Shown here one piece after another: positions 1-6,825 of a stretch of 13,102 bases of DNA; within the stretch, counting starts at the first letter, position 1; the number at the start of each line of letters is the position of its first letter. Under the pieces are notes generated by a model, which had not been told where the DNA came from, did no database searches, and saw only the letters and a program-made list of their open reading frames with translations. Location: assembly GCA_964520375.1 (NCBI GenBank), contig CAZFNQ010000012.1, positions 1-13,102 of the forward strand, read 5' to 3'. This DNA comes from CAZFNQ01 sp964520375 (GTDB taxonomy: Bacteria > Patescibacteriota > Saccharimonadia > Saccharimonadales > JANWIN01). Position numbers and translations under genes: made by a program.

Positions 1-606
1 CTGGCTGTAAGTTCATTTGTGGTTGTATTTAGCCTGGTTGCTAGTAAAGCCCTGCTTAATCAGCGTGCTTATCAATCAAGAGTTATTACTAAGAAAGAAG
101 CAGCTAGGGACCAGCTGAGGAAAAATGTTGCCGCTACTGGTCCACTTATAGCTGCCTATAAAGTTTTTGTCGGCACATCTGCCAATATTCTAGGCGGTAA
201 CCCGACTGGCGTTGGTGACAAAGACGGCGATAACGCCAAAATCACACTCGATGCTTTGCCTAGTAAGTACGATTTTCCAGCCTTGGCTACAAGCCTAGAT
301 AAATTACTAAGTCAAAATGGTTTAACGGTCGGTGGTTTTAGTGGTATAGATGAAGAAATCTCACAATCTGGTCAAGAAAGTAGCAGTACTCCTGTGCCTG
401 TTATAATGGCCTTTCAAGCGTCAGTATCAGGCAATTATGGAAATATACAAAACCTTATTTCTGTATTTGAAAGATCTATCAGGCCGATTAGTATCGATTC
501 CATTAACTTCAGTGGCAGTGACAAAGAGTTACAAGTTAGCATAGCGGGTAAAACCTACTATCAACCAGAAAAGGATCTAACTATAAGAACTGAGGTCGTG
601 AAATGA
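1..606 (+). CDS. pilO: PilO-like type IV pilus alignment protein (5' partial)
   Basis: The frame is open from base 1, so the gene begins upstream of the window; 201 residues are visible. The first ~17 residues are a hydrophobic segment (end of an N-terminal transmembrane helix), followed by a charged, probably coiled-coil stretch and an extracytoplasmic domain. The C-terminal part shows the PilO pattern: a segment with V-S-G-N-Y and a following helix (about residues 140-165), then beta strands ending in a K-T-Y-Y motif. In known T4P systems PilO pairs with PilN as an inner-membrane alignment complex linking PilM/PilC to the outside. Its stop codon overlaps the next start as ATGA (603-606), indicating translational coupling. 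Family assignment rests on pattern and on its place upstream of pilB; PilO-like sequences are weakly conserved, so a PilN-type relative is a minor alternative. Confidence 0.75.
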   Translation: MAVSSFVVVFSLVASKALLNQRAYQSRVITKKEAARDQLRKNVAATGPLIAAYKVFVGTSANILGGNPTGVGDKDGDNAKITLDALPSKYDFPALATSLDKLLSQNGLTVGGFSGIDEEISQSGQESSSTPVPVIMAFQASVSGNYGNIQNLISVFERSIRPISIDSINFSGSDKELQVSIAGKTYYQPEKDLTIRTEVVK

Positions 607-854
607 AACAAAAAGACATAATGTTAATAGTAGTTGTTATTGTTGTTAGTGCAGTGATGTCGGTTGTGCTTTCAAATGTACTCATAACAGCTCCTAAACA
701 CCGTCAGGAACAGGTGGAGGTTGTCGATCCTATAACTGCAGATTTCCCTCAACTTGATAAAAAGTATTTTAATGACAAATCAATTGACCCAACTCAGTTA
801 ATAAAAATTGGCGATAATTCCAATAAACAACCATTTAATAGTAATTCACAATAA
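603..854 (+). CDS. Small single-pass membrane protein in the pilus operon
   Basis: This gene encodes 83 residues. Residues 7-29 form one strong hydrophobic helix rich in V and I, followed by a short polar tail (about 54 residues) with several D, N and K. There is no cysteine, so it is not a lipoprotein. The ATG overlaps the pilO stop by four bases, and pilB starts 22 bases after its stop, so it is almost certainly translated in the operon. It sits where pilP lies in the proteobacterial pilMNOP order, but it lacks a lipobox and is much shorter than PilP. I do not recognise the family. By inference from position and topology it may be an accessory of the PilN/PilO membrane complex with its tail outside the cell. 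Confidence 0.75.
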   Translation: MKQKDIMLIVVVIVVSAVMSVVLSNVLITAPKHRQEQVEVVDPITADFPQLDKKYFNDKSIDPTQLIKIGDNSNKQPFNSNSQ

Positions 855-876
855 AAAGTTACGAGATCTTTAACTT

Positions 877-2673
877 ATGAGCGTGCTCTCAGCCACAACC
901 CAAAAGCAGGTTGAAGATAATCTTATCAAAGACGGTCTATTAACTAGCGAAAAACTGTCACAGCTCAAAGCCGATGCTTCTAAAACTAACACCCCGCTTT
1001 TTAGTATGTTGGTAAACCAAGGTGGTGTTTCCGACGAAGTGTTAACTCATGCTATAGCCAAAGCTACAAAGGTACCTTATGTAAATTTGAGTAACGCTAC
1101 TATTGAGCCGTCAGTCTTAGCCTTGCTGCCGCAGGACTCAGCCGAGCGCTATATGGCAGTTCCTCTGGGAGAAATGCAGCACCGTTTAGTAGTAGCTATG
1201 CTTGATGCAGACAACGTGCAAGCCGTTGACTTTTTAGCTAACAAAATTGGTAGGCCACTTAAAGTCTATTCCGCCAGCGAAGCCGGCATTAAACACGTTT
1301 TAGAACAATATAAAGCTACCATTGATAAAGCCACCAGCGCCTTTAAAAGTTTTGCCGGCCAAAAAGAAATTGAAGAATTGGTAGTAGAGCAGGGCTCGTC
1401 ACAGCAAAAAGATATTCAAAACATTGTCCAAGACTCACCTATAAGCAAAGTCCTATCGGCAATTTTAGAATTTGCTGCAAAAAACCGAGCTAGTGATATA
1501 CATATTGAACCGCACGAAAAGGAATTAAGCATTCGTTGTCGGATAGATGGCGTGTTACGAGAAATGATGAAACTGCCCAAAGCCACTGAGCCACCAATAG
1601 TTTCACGTATAAAAATCTTATCCAACTTAAAAATTGATGAGCATCGTATACCTCAAGACGGCGGATTCACTGTTATGGTAGCCAACCGACCGATTGACTT
1701 GCGTATCGCAATTTCACCTGTGGTTTGGGGTGAACAGGTCGCCATTAGATTACTTGATAAAACAGGCACCAGTCTAAAACTGGAGGATATGGGTTATAAG
1801 GGCCGAGCCTTACGCATGATTCGTGGTGGCATCAAAAAGCCCAACGGCATGGTTTTAACGTCTGGTCCGACTGGTTCGGGTAAATCGACTTCAATGTATG
1901 CCCTAATTCAGGAAATTAAAACACCAACTATAAATATCGTTACATTGGAAGATCCGGTTGAATACAAGATATCAGGTATCAATCAAATACAGGTTAATAA
2001 TGATGTTGGTCTAACATTTGCTACTGGACTGCGATCTATTTTACGCCAGGACCCTGACATAGTTATGGTAGGTGAGATTCGTGATAAAGAAACAGCTACC
2101 CTGGCAGTACAGGCGGCTCTGACCGGGCATTTGGTATTTTCAACTTTGCACACTAATTCAGCTGCTGGAATTCTACCGCGCTTACTGGATATGGGCATAG
2201 AACCGTTTTTGATTGCCTCGACTGTACATACAGTTATTGGACAACGATTAGTCAGACGTATACCAGATGAGGACAAAGAAGAGTATCAATCTACAAAGCC
2301 TGAAACAGAGGCTATAAACCAGACACTGAATCATTTACTGCCAGCCAATGAACAAGAACAGAAAAAAATAGGTGAGGATTTAGGCTATGAAAACTTGCCA
2401 GTAAAAGGTCAAAACGCTTATACTTTGTGGAAGGGCAAAGATAGCACTCAAAGTCCGGGCGGATATAAGGGGCGAATGGGTCTGTACGAAGTTTTTGAGG
2501 TTACAGAGAAAATCCAGGATCTGATTTTAAAACGCTCAACTAGCCTGGAAATTCAAAAAGCAGCCCAGCAAGCAGGTATGGTAACAATGCGTGAAGACGG
2601 TTATTTAAAGGCACTAGCTGGCTATACATCATTAATGGAAGTTAACCGTGTAGCCGCTTCAGATAGCGCCTAA
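877..2673 (+). CDS. pilB: Type IV pilus extension ATPase PilB
   Basis: This 598-residue GspE/PilB-family hexameric ATPase powers pilus polymerisation at the cytoplasmic face. An N-terminal MshEN/GspE-N domain covers about residues 1-150. The ATPase core shows the Asp box R-A-S-D-I-H-I-E-P (204-212), Walker A G-P-T-G-S-G-K-S-T (330-338), the atypical Walker B D-P-D-I-V-M-V-G-E with Glu400, and the His box T-G-H..T-L-H-T-N (416-427). The C-terminal G-Y-K-G-R-M-G (529-535) is also typical. Unusually, the four-cysteine zinc site expected between the His box and G-Y-K-G-R is absent: residues 462-528 form a polar, cysteine-free stretch, and the whole protein has one cysteine (in S-I-R-C-R). The Shine-Dalgarno is weak (acgagat at 861-867). 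The start is supported by the intact N-domain. pilT follows after 12 bases. Confidence 0.96.
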   Translation: MSVLSATTQKQVEDNLIKDGLLTSEKLSQLKADASKTNTPLFSMLVNQGGVSDEVLTHAIAKATKVPYVNLSNATIEPSVLALLPQDSAERYMAVPLGEMQHRLVVAMLDADNVQAVDFLANKIGRPLKVYSASEAGIKHVLEQYKATIDKATSAFKSFAGQKEIEELVVEQGSSQQKDIQNIVQDSPISKVLSAILEFAAKNRASDIHIEPHEKELSIRCRIDGVLREMMKLPKATEPPIVSRIKILSNLKIDEHRIPQDGGFTVMVANRPIDLRIAISPVVWGEQVAIRLLDKTGTSLKLEDMGYKGRALRMIRGGIKKPNGMVLTSGPTGSGKSTSMYALIQEIKTPTINIVTLEDPVEYKISGINQIQVNNDVGLTFATGLRSILRQDPDIVMVGEIRDKETATLAVQAALTGHLVFSTLHTNSAAGILPRLLDMGIEPFLIASTVHTVIGQRLVRRIPDEDKEEYQSTKPETEAINQTLNHLLPANEQEQKKIGEDLGYENLPVKGQNAYTLWKGKDSTQSPGGYKGRMGLYEVFEVTEKIQDLILKRSTSLEIQKAAQQAGMVTMREDGYLKALAGYTSLMEVNRVAASDSA

Positions 2674-2685
2674 AGGGGGTGGATA
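2674..2685 (+). promoter_or_regulatory. Strong Shine-Dalgarno for pilT
   Basis: The 12 bases between the pilB stop and the pilT ATG are almost entirely a purine-rich ribosome binding site (aagggggtgg followed by ata). This fixes the pilT start at 2686 and implies efficient independent initiation rather than only coupling. Confidence 0.7.
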
Positions 2686-3750
2686 ATGGCACAACTTAGA
2701 ATAGAATTGCTACTAGAAGAAGTCGTAAAAAAGAAAGCTTCCGACTTACACTTACAAGTCGGTCTACAGCCAATGCTGCGGGTTGATGGAACTCTATTGC
2801 CGGTTAGCGGCTCAGAAGCCTTAACAGAAGAGACCCTAGAACTATTAGTGTTCGCTATATTAGATGAAGATCAAAAGCAAATACTTCTTAAAGACAAAGA
2901 ATTTGACTTTAGTTTTGCCTTTGGTGATCTAGGACGTTTTAGGGTAAATGCTTTTCATGAACGTGGCAATATGGCGGCAGCGCTAAGGCTTATACCAAAC
3001 GAGATACTTTCTATTGAGCAGTTAGGATTACCACCGGTTGTAAATAAATTTGCAGACTATCCCCGCGGCCTGGTACTTGTAACCGGTCCGACAGGTTCTG
3101 GTAAGTCTACTACGCTGGCCGGTCTAGTGGGCCGTATAAATAATGAGCGCTCTGCCCATATTATTACTATCGAAGACCCAATTGAATACACTCATAAATC
3201 TAAAAAGTCCATCGTTGTTCAGCGTGAAGTTCACTACGATACATACTCTTTCTCTGCGGCACTGCGCTCTAGTCTACGTGAAGACCCTGACGTAGTGCTT
3301 ATTGGCGAAATGCGCGATCTAGAAACCATTTCCTCGGCTATTACTATTGCTGAAACCGGTCACTTGGTGCTGGCTACCTTGCACACCAACTCTGCTAGTC
3401 AAAGTATTGATCGTATGGTTGACGTTTTTCCACCACACCAGCAACCGCAAATTAGAGCTCAGCTGGCTAATATACTAATGGCTATATGTTCTCAGCGCCT
3501 AATACCAGCAATTGGCGGTGGACGGATTGCTGCTGCTGAAGTTCTGGTGGCAACACCAGCCGTTCGAAATATTATTCGTGAGGGTAAAAGCCATCAACTA
3601 GAAGCCGTCATACAAACTGGTGCCGAACACGGTATGCAATCTATGGATAAAACACTGGTGAATCTTATTCATAACGGCACTATTACATATGACGAAGCTA
3701 GAAATTACGCAGTTGATCTAGAAGAACTAGATAGGATGATGAGAAGCTAA
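2686..3750 (+). CDS. pilT: Type IV pilus retraction ATPase PilT
   Basis: This 354-residue protein has the normal PilT length. It carries the N-terminal PAS-like domain with the A-S-D-L-H-L Asp box, Walker A G-P-T-G-S-G-K-S-T (134-142), Walker B D-P-D-V-V-L-I-G-E with Glu208, and the His box with His226 and L-H-T-N (232-235). The C-terminal A-V-R-N-I-I-R-E (292-299) matches the AIRNLIRE signature that separates PilT from PilB and is needed for retraction in characterised systems. PilT depolymerises pili, which drives twitching and DNA uptake. Its presence argues for dynamic, retractile pili rather than a static filament or a pure secretion system. The stop TAA is followed directly by the ATG of a 32-codon ORF. 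Confidence 0.97.
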   Translation: MAQLRIELLLEEVVKKKASDLHLQVGLQPMLRVDGTLLPVSGSEALTEETLELLVFAILDEDQKQILLKDKEFDFSFAFGDLGRFRVNAFHERGNMAAALRLIPNEILSIEQLGLPPVVNKFADYPRGLVLVTGPTGSGKSTTLAGLVGRINNERSAHIITIEDPIEYTHKSKKSIVVQREVHYDTYSFSAALRSSLREDPDVVLIGEMRDLETISSAITIAETGHLVLATLHTNSASQSIDRMVDVFPPHQQPQIRAQLANILMAICSQRLIPAIGGGRIAAAEVLVATPAVRNIIREGKSHQLEAVIQTGAEHGMQSMDKTLVNLIHNGTITYDEARNYAVDLEELDRMMRS

Positions 3751-3849
3751 ATGGTAATCCAAAATCTAATGTCGATAGTTTCAAGTTTTAAGCGTGGACA
3801 GATAGTTTTTGATGACCAATCCTTAAAATTGGTGTTTTTGCCATGCTAA
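3751..3849 (+). CDS. Possible 32-codon mini-ORF bridging pilT and pilC
   Basis: An ATG lies immediately after the pilT stop (TAAATG). Its frame runs 32 codons and ends in a TAA inside the first codons of pilC (ATGCTAA at 3843-3849). The predicted peptide starts M-V-I-Q-N-L-M, has a basic S-F-K-R-G centre and ends L-V-F-L-P-C. No family is recognised. There is no obvious Shine-Dalgarno in front of pilC, so ribosomes finishing this ORF could reinitiate there. It could equally be an untranslated spacer that happens to be open, since 32 codons is short enough for chance. The exact abutment at both ends is the only support. Confidence 0.3.
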   Translation: MVIQNLMSIVSSFKRGQIVFDDQSLKLVFLPC

Positions 3850-5060
3850 CTTACGCTTACGAAGCTCGCAACGCCACCAGCGGGCAAAAAGTTAAAGCAG
3901 AAGTTCAGGCTGATAGTGAGGCAGCGGCAGCCAAACTTATTAGGGGAGAGGGCTTGTCCCCGGTATCAATAAAACTTAAAGAAGGTTCTAACGAGGGCTT
4001 CAAAAAGTTATTTAACCGAGTAAAAGCTAAAGATAAGGTACTCTTCTCACGCCAACTATCTACTCTTATTAATGCTGGTTTGCCATTAGTACAGAGCTTA
4101 AACAATGTTATGGGTCAAACGGAGAATAAAAAGCTCAAGGCAATCCTGAGCAGTATTATTAATGATGTTGAAGGTGGCTCTAGCTTTGCGGCTTCGCTTG
4201 GTCATTACCCAGACATTTTTAACCGGGTGTTTGTGAGCTTGGTTGCCGCCGGCGAGGCATCAGGTACTTTAGACGCAGCCTTGGAACGGCTGGCTAATCA
4301 ACAGGAAAAGGATGCTGAGATACTAAGCAAGGTTCGTGGTGCCATGATTTATCCTCTGATAGTACTGGTGGTTATGGTAGCGGTGGTCGGCTTTATGATT
4401 GTTAAAGTCTTACCGCAGGTGGAAAGTCTATATAAGGGCTTGCCGGGAGTTACCTTACCGTTAGTCACGCGTATATTACTGGCTGTTTCTCATATAGTAA
4501 TTAAGTTTTGGTGGGTCATAATACTGGTATTCATCATAAGCGGTGTATTTACAACTAGATGGGCAAATACCCTTGGGGGCCGGCAAATTGTTGATAAAAT
4601 TAAAATGCGTGCCTGGCTAATCGGGCCACTGTTTATGAAGCTGTATATGGCTCGTTTTGCTCGTACTGGTCAAACTTTAGTCGCAACTGGAGTTCCGCTT
4701 ATACAAATGCTAGAAATTACTGGCGATGCTGTTAATAATGTCCACGTCGAAAATTCCATAACTAAAGCTATAGAAAAGGTAAAGGGTGGCAAGGCTTTGT
4801 CTGACTCATTGTCTGGAGACCCTAATTTTCTGAACCTAGTACCCAATATGTTACATATCGGTGAACAATCTGGATCATTGGAAGCTATGATGGGAAAAAT
4901 TGCCGACTATTATGAGCGGGAAGTGGACATGGAAATTAAAAACATCTCTACTATTATTGAGCCGGCAATGATGATTATATTAGGAGTAGTTGCTTTTACG
5001 GTAGTTGCGGCAGTCCTACTGCCAATCTATGGCCTAGCCGGTAAGTCCATAATTCATTAA
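3843..5060 (+). CDS. pilC: Type IV pilus inner-membrane platform protein PilC
   Basis: This 405-residue protein has the family's usual length. It has the GspF/PilC layout: a short N-terminal beta region with Y-A-Y-E-A-R (4-9), then two GspF repeats. The first holds F-S-R-Q-L-S-T-L-I-N-A-G-L-P (68-81) and A-G-E-A-S-G-T-L (136-143). The second has the parallel A-R-F-A-R-T-G-Q-T-L-V-A-T-G-V-P (270-285) and I-G-E-Q-S-G-S-L (339-346). Transmembrane helices fall at about 169-190, 219-236 and 372-395. PilC is the membrane platform on which PilB and PilT act to add or remove pilin. The start is supported by the canonical N-terminus, but no Shine-Dalgarno is visible, so translation may depend on the overlapping mini-ORF. 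Confidence 0.96.
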   Translation: MLTYAYEARNATSGQKVKAEVQADSEAAAAKLIRGEGLSPVSIKLKEGSNEGFKKLFNRVKAKDKVLFSRQLSTLINAGLPLVQSLNNVMGQTENKKLKAILSSIINDVEGGSSFAASLGHYPDIFNRVFVSLVAAGEASGTLDAALERLANQQEKDAEILSKVRGAMIYPLIVLVVMVAVVGFMIVKVLPQVESLYKGLPGVTLPLVTRILLAVSHIVIKFWWVIILVFIISGVFTTRWANTLGGRQIVDKIKMRAWLIGPLFMKLYMARFARTGQTLVATGVPLIQMLEITGDAVNNVHVENSITKAIEKVKGGKALSDSLSGDPNFLNLVPNMLHIGEQSGSLEAMMGKIADYYEREVDMEIKNISTIIEPAMMIILGVVAFTVVAAVLLPIYGLAGKSIIH

Positions 5061-5160
5061 GTGATGCTAATATTTAATCTTGATAATAGACCTGAAAATT
5101 CCTCGAGTATTAAAAAATCCATAGGTTTTTATGGGGGTCGAAACTCCCAATGCATAAGTT

Positions 5161-5169
5161 TTATCCACA
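5161..5169 (+). promoter_or_regulatory. Perfect DnaA-box 9-mer TTATCCACA
   Basis: The 9-mer is identical to the DnaA-box consensus and lies about 135 bases upstream of the pilin start in non-coding DNA. I saw no second box nearby, so this is not an origin by itself. A single site could be chance (roughly 0.1 expected in a window this size on both strands) or a DnaA-responsive regulatory site. Confidence 0.3.
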
Positions 5170-5288
5170 GGTTAAATAAATATTACAGAGGTAAACATCG
5201 ATATTTTCCGAATACCATATTTCGGGACTTGCTTTTTATAACTATCCCACGTACCATTCATACCATAAGCAATTTAACATCAATTAAT

Positions 5289-5297
5289 AAGGGGGGC
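5289..5297 (+). promoter_or_regulatory. Strong Shine-Dalgarno for the major pilin
   Basis: The run aaggggggc ends 7 bases before ATG 5305. It is a strong ribosome binding site, as expected for an abundant structural protein, and it fixes the start codon. Confidence 0.7.
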
Positions 5298-5304
5298 ACC
5301 TCAA

Positions 5305-5832
5305 ATGCTTAAAAAATCAAAAAAACTTAATCAAGATAAAGGCTTCACCATCATAGAAGTCTTAATCGTGCTGGCCATAGCCGCGCTGATCATCCTGGTC
5401 GTGCTGCTAGCTGTTCCAGCTCTGCAGCGTAGCCAACGTAATACAGCTCGTAAAACTGATGCTGGAAGGGTGAGTGCCGCAGTAGTTGACTTTACAGCCA
5501 ACAACCAAGGTGCTTTGCCAACAACGGCAGCACATTGTACGGCTCTACTTAACTCTTTACCGGCAGGTGGGCTAGCTGTGTATATAAATTTGACATGTGC
5601 TGCTATTGCAGCAACTGGACCAGCCGCACCAGCTGCCAACACTTTCTACATCGCGACCAATGCCGGTATTTACACAGCTGGAACGGCTGTCAGTAATACT
5701 ATGGTCTTGGCTGAGCAGGCACAATGTAATGGTAGTAACGTTACACAAGCAGGCACAGCTCGCCAAACAGCCTTACTCTACACTGTAGAAGCTGGCTCTG
5801 GTTGGAACTGGGCATGTGTTAACCCGCAGTAG
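5305..5832 (+). CDS. Type IV major pilin (prepilin)
   Basis: This 175-residue prepilin has a 13-residue basic leader ending in D-K-G. Cleavage is predicted before F-T-I-I-E, so mature Glu5 is residue 18. The hydrophobic alpha-1 helix spans about residues 14-40 and the mature chain is 162 residues. The globular domain is rich in Ala, Thr and Asn and has four cysteines (78, 98, 141, 171). The 141-171 pair could form the C-terminal D-loop disulfide typical of pilins, and 78-98 a second one. The strong Shine-Dalgarno, the separate leader region and the position after pilC suggest that this is the major subunit, whereas the later pilin-like genes look minor. It ends in tandem stops (TAGTAG) just before an assembly gap. 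A role as a ComGC-like competence pilin cannot be excluded. Confidence 0.93.
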   Translation: MLKKSKKLNQDKGFTIIEVLIVLAIAALIILVVLLAVPALQRSQRNTARKTDAGRVSAAVVDFTANNQGALPTTAAHCTALLNSLPAGGLAVYINLTCAAIAATGPAAPAANTFYIATNAGIYTAGTAVSNTMVLAEQAQCNGSNVTQAGTARQTALLYTVEAGSGWNWACVNPQ

Positions 5833-5845
5833 TAGTTTAAAAAAC

Positions 5846-5945
5846 NNNNNNNNNNNNNNNNNNNNNNNNNNNNNNNNNNNNNNNNNNNNNNNNNNNNNNN
5901 NNNNNNNNNNNNNNNNNNNNNNNNNNNNNNNNNNNNNNNNNNNNN
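5846..5945. other. Scaffold gap (100 N)
   Basis: Exactly 100 undetermined bases, which is the conventional placeholder for a gap of unknown true size. It hides the 3' flank of the pilin (any terminator) and the 5' end of the prepilin peptidase gene. Additional genes could be missing here. Confidence 0.97.
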
Positions 5946-6790
5946 GTTTGGGTAGCTTTGTTAATGCCTTAGTATGGCGGCTTCATGAGCAAACAAAGCC
6001 AAGCCAAAAGCTAGGATCCAAAAAAAGCAAGACTAAAGAACAAGTCACGAGTAGAAATAAGTTGATAACTGATGATCTTTCTATCTTAAAAGGGCACAGT
6101 CTGTGTCCGAATTGCCGCCATAAACTAGCGACAAAAGACCTAGTACCAGTCCTGAGCTGGCTGTGGCTAAGGGGCAAATGTCGTTATTGCCATCGGCCAA
6201 TTTCAATCCAATATCCCTTAGTTGAGCTAACTACCGCGCTTTTATTTTTAGTCTCATATATATACTGGCCATTCGCATATAATGCTAGAGGTATAACTCT
6301 AATAATTTTTTGGCTGGTATTTTTAACTGGTCTGGTTGCTTTAGCGGTCTATGATCTTAAATGGTACTTGTTACCAAATAAAATAGTATATTTTTTAATG
6401 ACTTTAGCGGTTTTGCAATCCTTATTACTTGTTTTTGTGTTCAACGATGGTTTAAGAGCGGCTGGTCAAATAATTATAAGTTTTGTAATTGGCTCAGGGC
6501 TGTTTTATATATTGTTCCAAGTATCTAGCGGTAGATGGATTGGCGGCGGCGACGTGAAACTAGGTATGTTATTGGGCCTTATATTAGCTAACGGTGAGTT
6601 AATGCTGATAACTATTTTCAGTGCCTCACTTCTAGGAACATTTGTGACTTTGCCTCTTTTGGCTTCTGGAAGAGTTAAAAGGACTTCAAAAGTCCCATTC
6701 GGGCCATTATTAATAGCTGGTGCCATATTTGCGCGTCTCTTTGGCGCATCTGTTATACATTGGTATAAAACCAAAGTCCTACTTATCTAG
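5946..6790 (+). CDS. pilD: Prepilin peptidase PilD, 5' end lost in gap
   Basis: This is an A24-family aspartic prepilin peptidase with an N-methyltransferase function, an integral membrane enzyme that cleaves the leaders of the pilin and pseudopilins here. The visible frame begins L-G-S-F-V-N-A, matching the conserved G-S-F-x-N near the family N-terminus, so only roughly 15-30 residues should be missing. A cytoplasmic loop carries the C-P-N-C (6104-6115) and C-R-Y-C (6179-6190) zinc pairs. The catalytic aspartates are in Y-D-L-K-W-Y-L-L-P-N (Asp codon 6353-6355) and G-G-G-D-V-K (Asp codon 6551-6553). Several membrane helices follow. The loop between G-S-F-V-N and C-P-N-C is extended by a polar, Lys-rich stretch. 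An apparent start before the gap, reading out of the end of the pilin gene, is an artefact of the Ns. Confidence 0.95.
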
Positions 6791-6807
6791 GGACTAGCCT
6801 AAATGCT

Positions 6808-6818
6808 TATGGTATACT
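6808..6818 (+). promoter_or_regulatory. Candidate promoter (-10 TATACT) for the pseudopilin cluster
   Basis: TATACT at 6813-6818 is preceded by TGG, giving an extended -10 form (TGnTATACT) at 6810-6818. Seven bases separate it from ATG 6826, so transcription would begin at or next to the start codon, a leaderless mRNA. No Shine-Dalgarno is present and no convincing -35 was found. Confidence 0.45.
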
Positions 6819-6825
6819 TGAGTTC

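Larger units (their letters stand above)
5061..5304 (+). promoter_or_regulatory. AT-rich leader region between pilC and the major pilin
   Basis: These 244 bases are the largest true spacer in the locus. They hold a hairpin CCATA/TATGG (5119-5123 with 5130-5134), an overlapping hairpin GGGGGT-CGAA-ACTCCC (5133-5148), a perfect TTATCCACA 9-mer (5161-5169), and a possible -10 box TATAAC (5237-5242) without a good -35. The region is probably the promoter and 5' untranslated leader of the pilin, giving it separate, stronger expression than the motor genes. No U-run follows the hairpins, so they do not look like a standard intrinsic terminator. Confidence 0.5.

Noticed and set aside
1416..2276. Open frames on the minus strand within pilB
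   Set aside because: They are antisense shadows of a strongly conserved ATPase gene, with no family features and no ribosome binding site.
5272..5300. dif-like sequence: ATTTAACATCA resembles one Xer-binding arm
   Set aside because: The other arm matches poorly, the spacing is one base off, and that part is explained by the pilin Shine-Dalgarno. Position next to an Xer gene some 5 kb away is not enough.
5061..5312. Open frame of 83 codons (GTG start right after the pilC stop) overlapping the pilin start
   Set aside because: The product is basic and shows no domain, helix or signal; the frame runs through the hairpins, the DnaA box and the pilin Shine-Dalgarno. It is better explained as non-coding leader DNA.
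5816..5845. Apparent start of the prepilin peptidase before the N gap
   Set aside because: It lies inside the 3' end of the pilin gene and connects to PilD only by reading through undetermined bases; the real N-terminus is in the gap.
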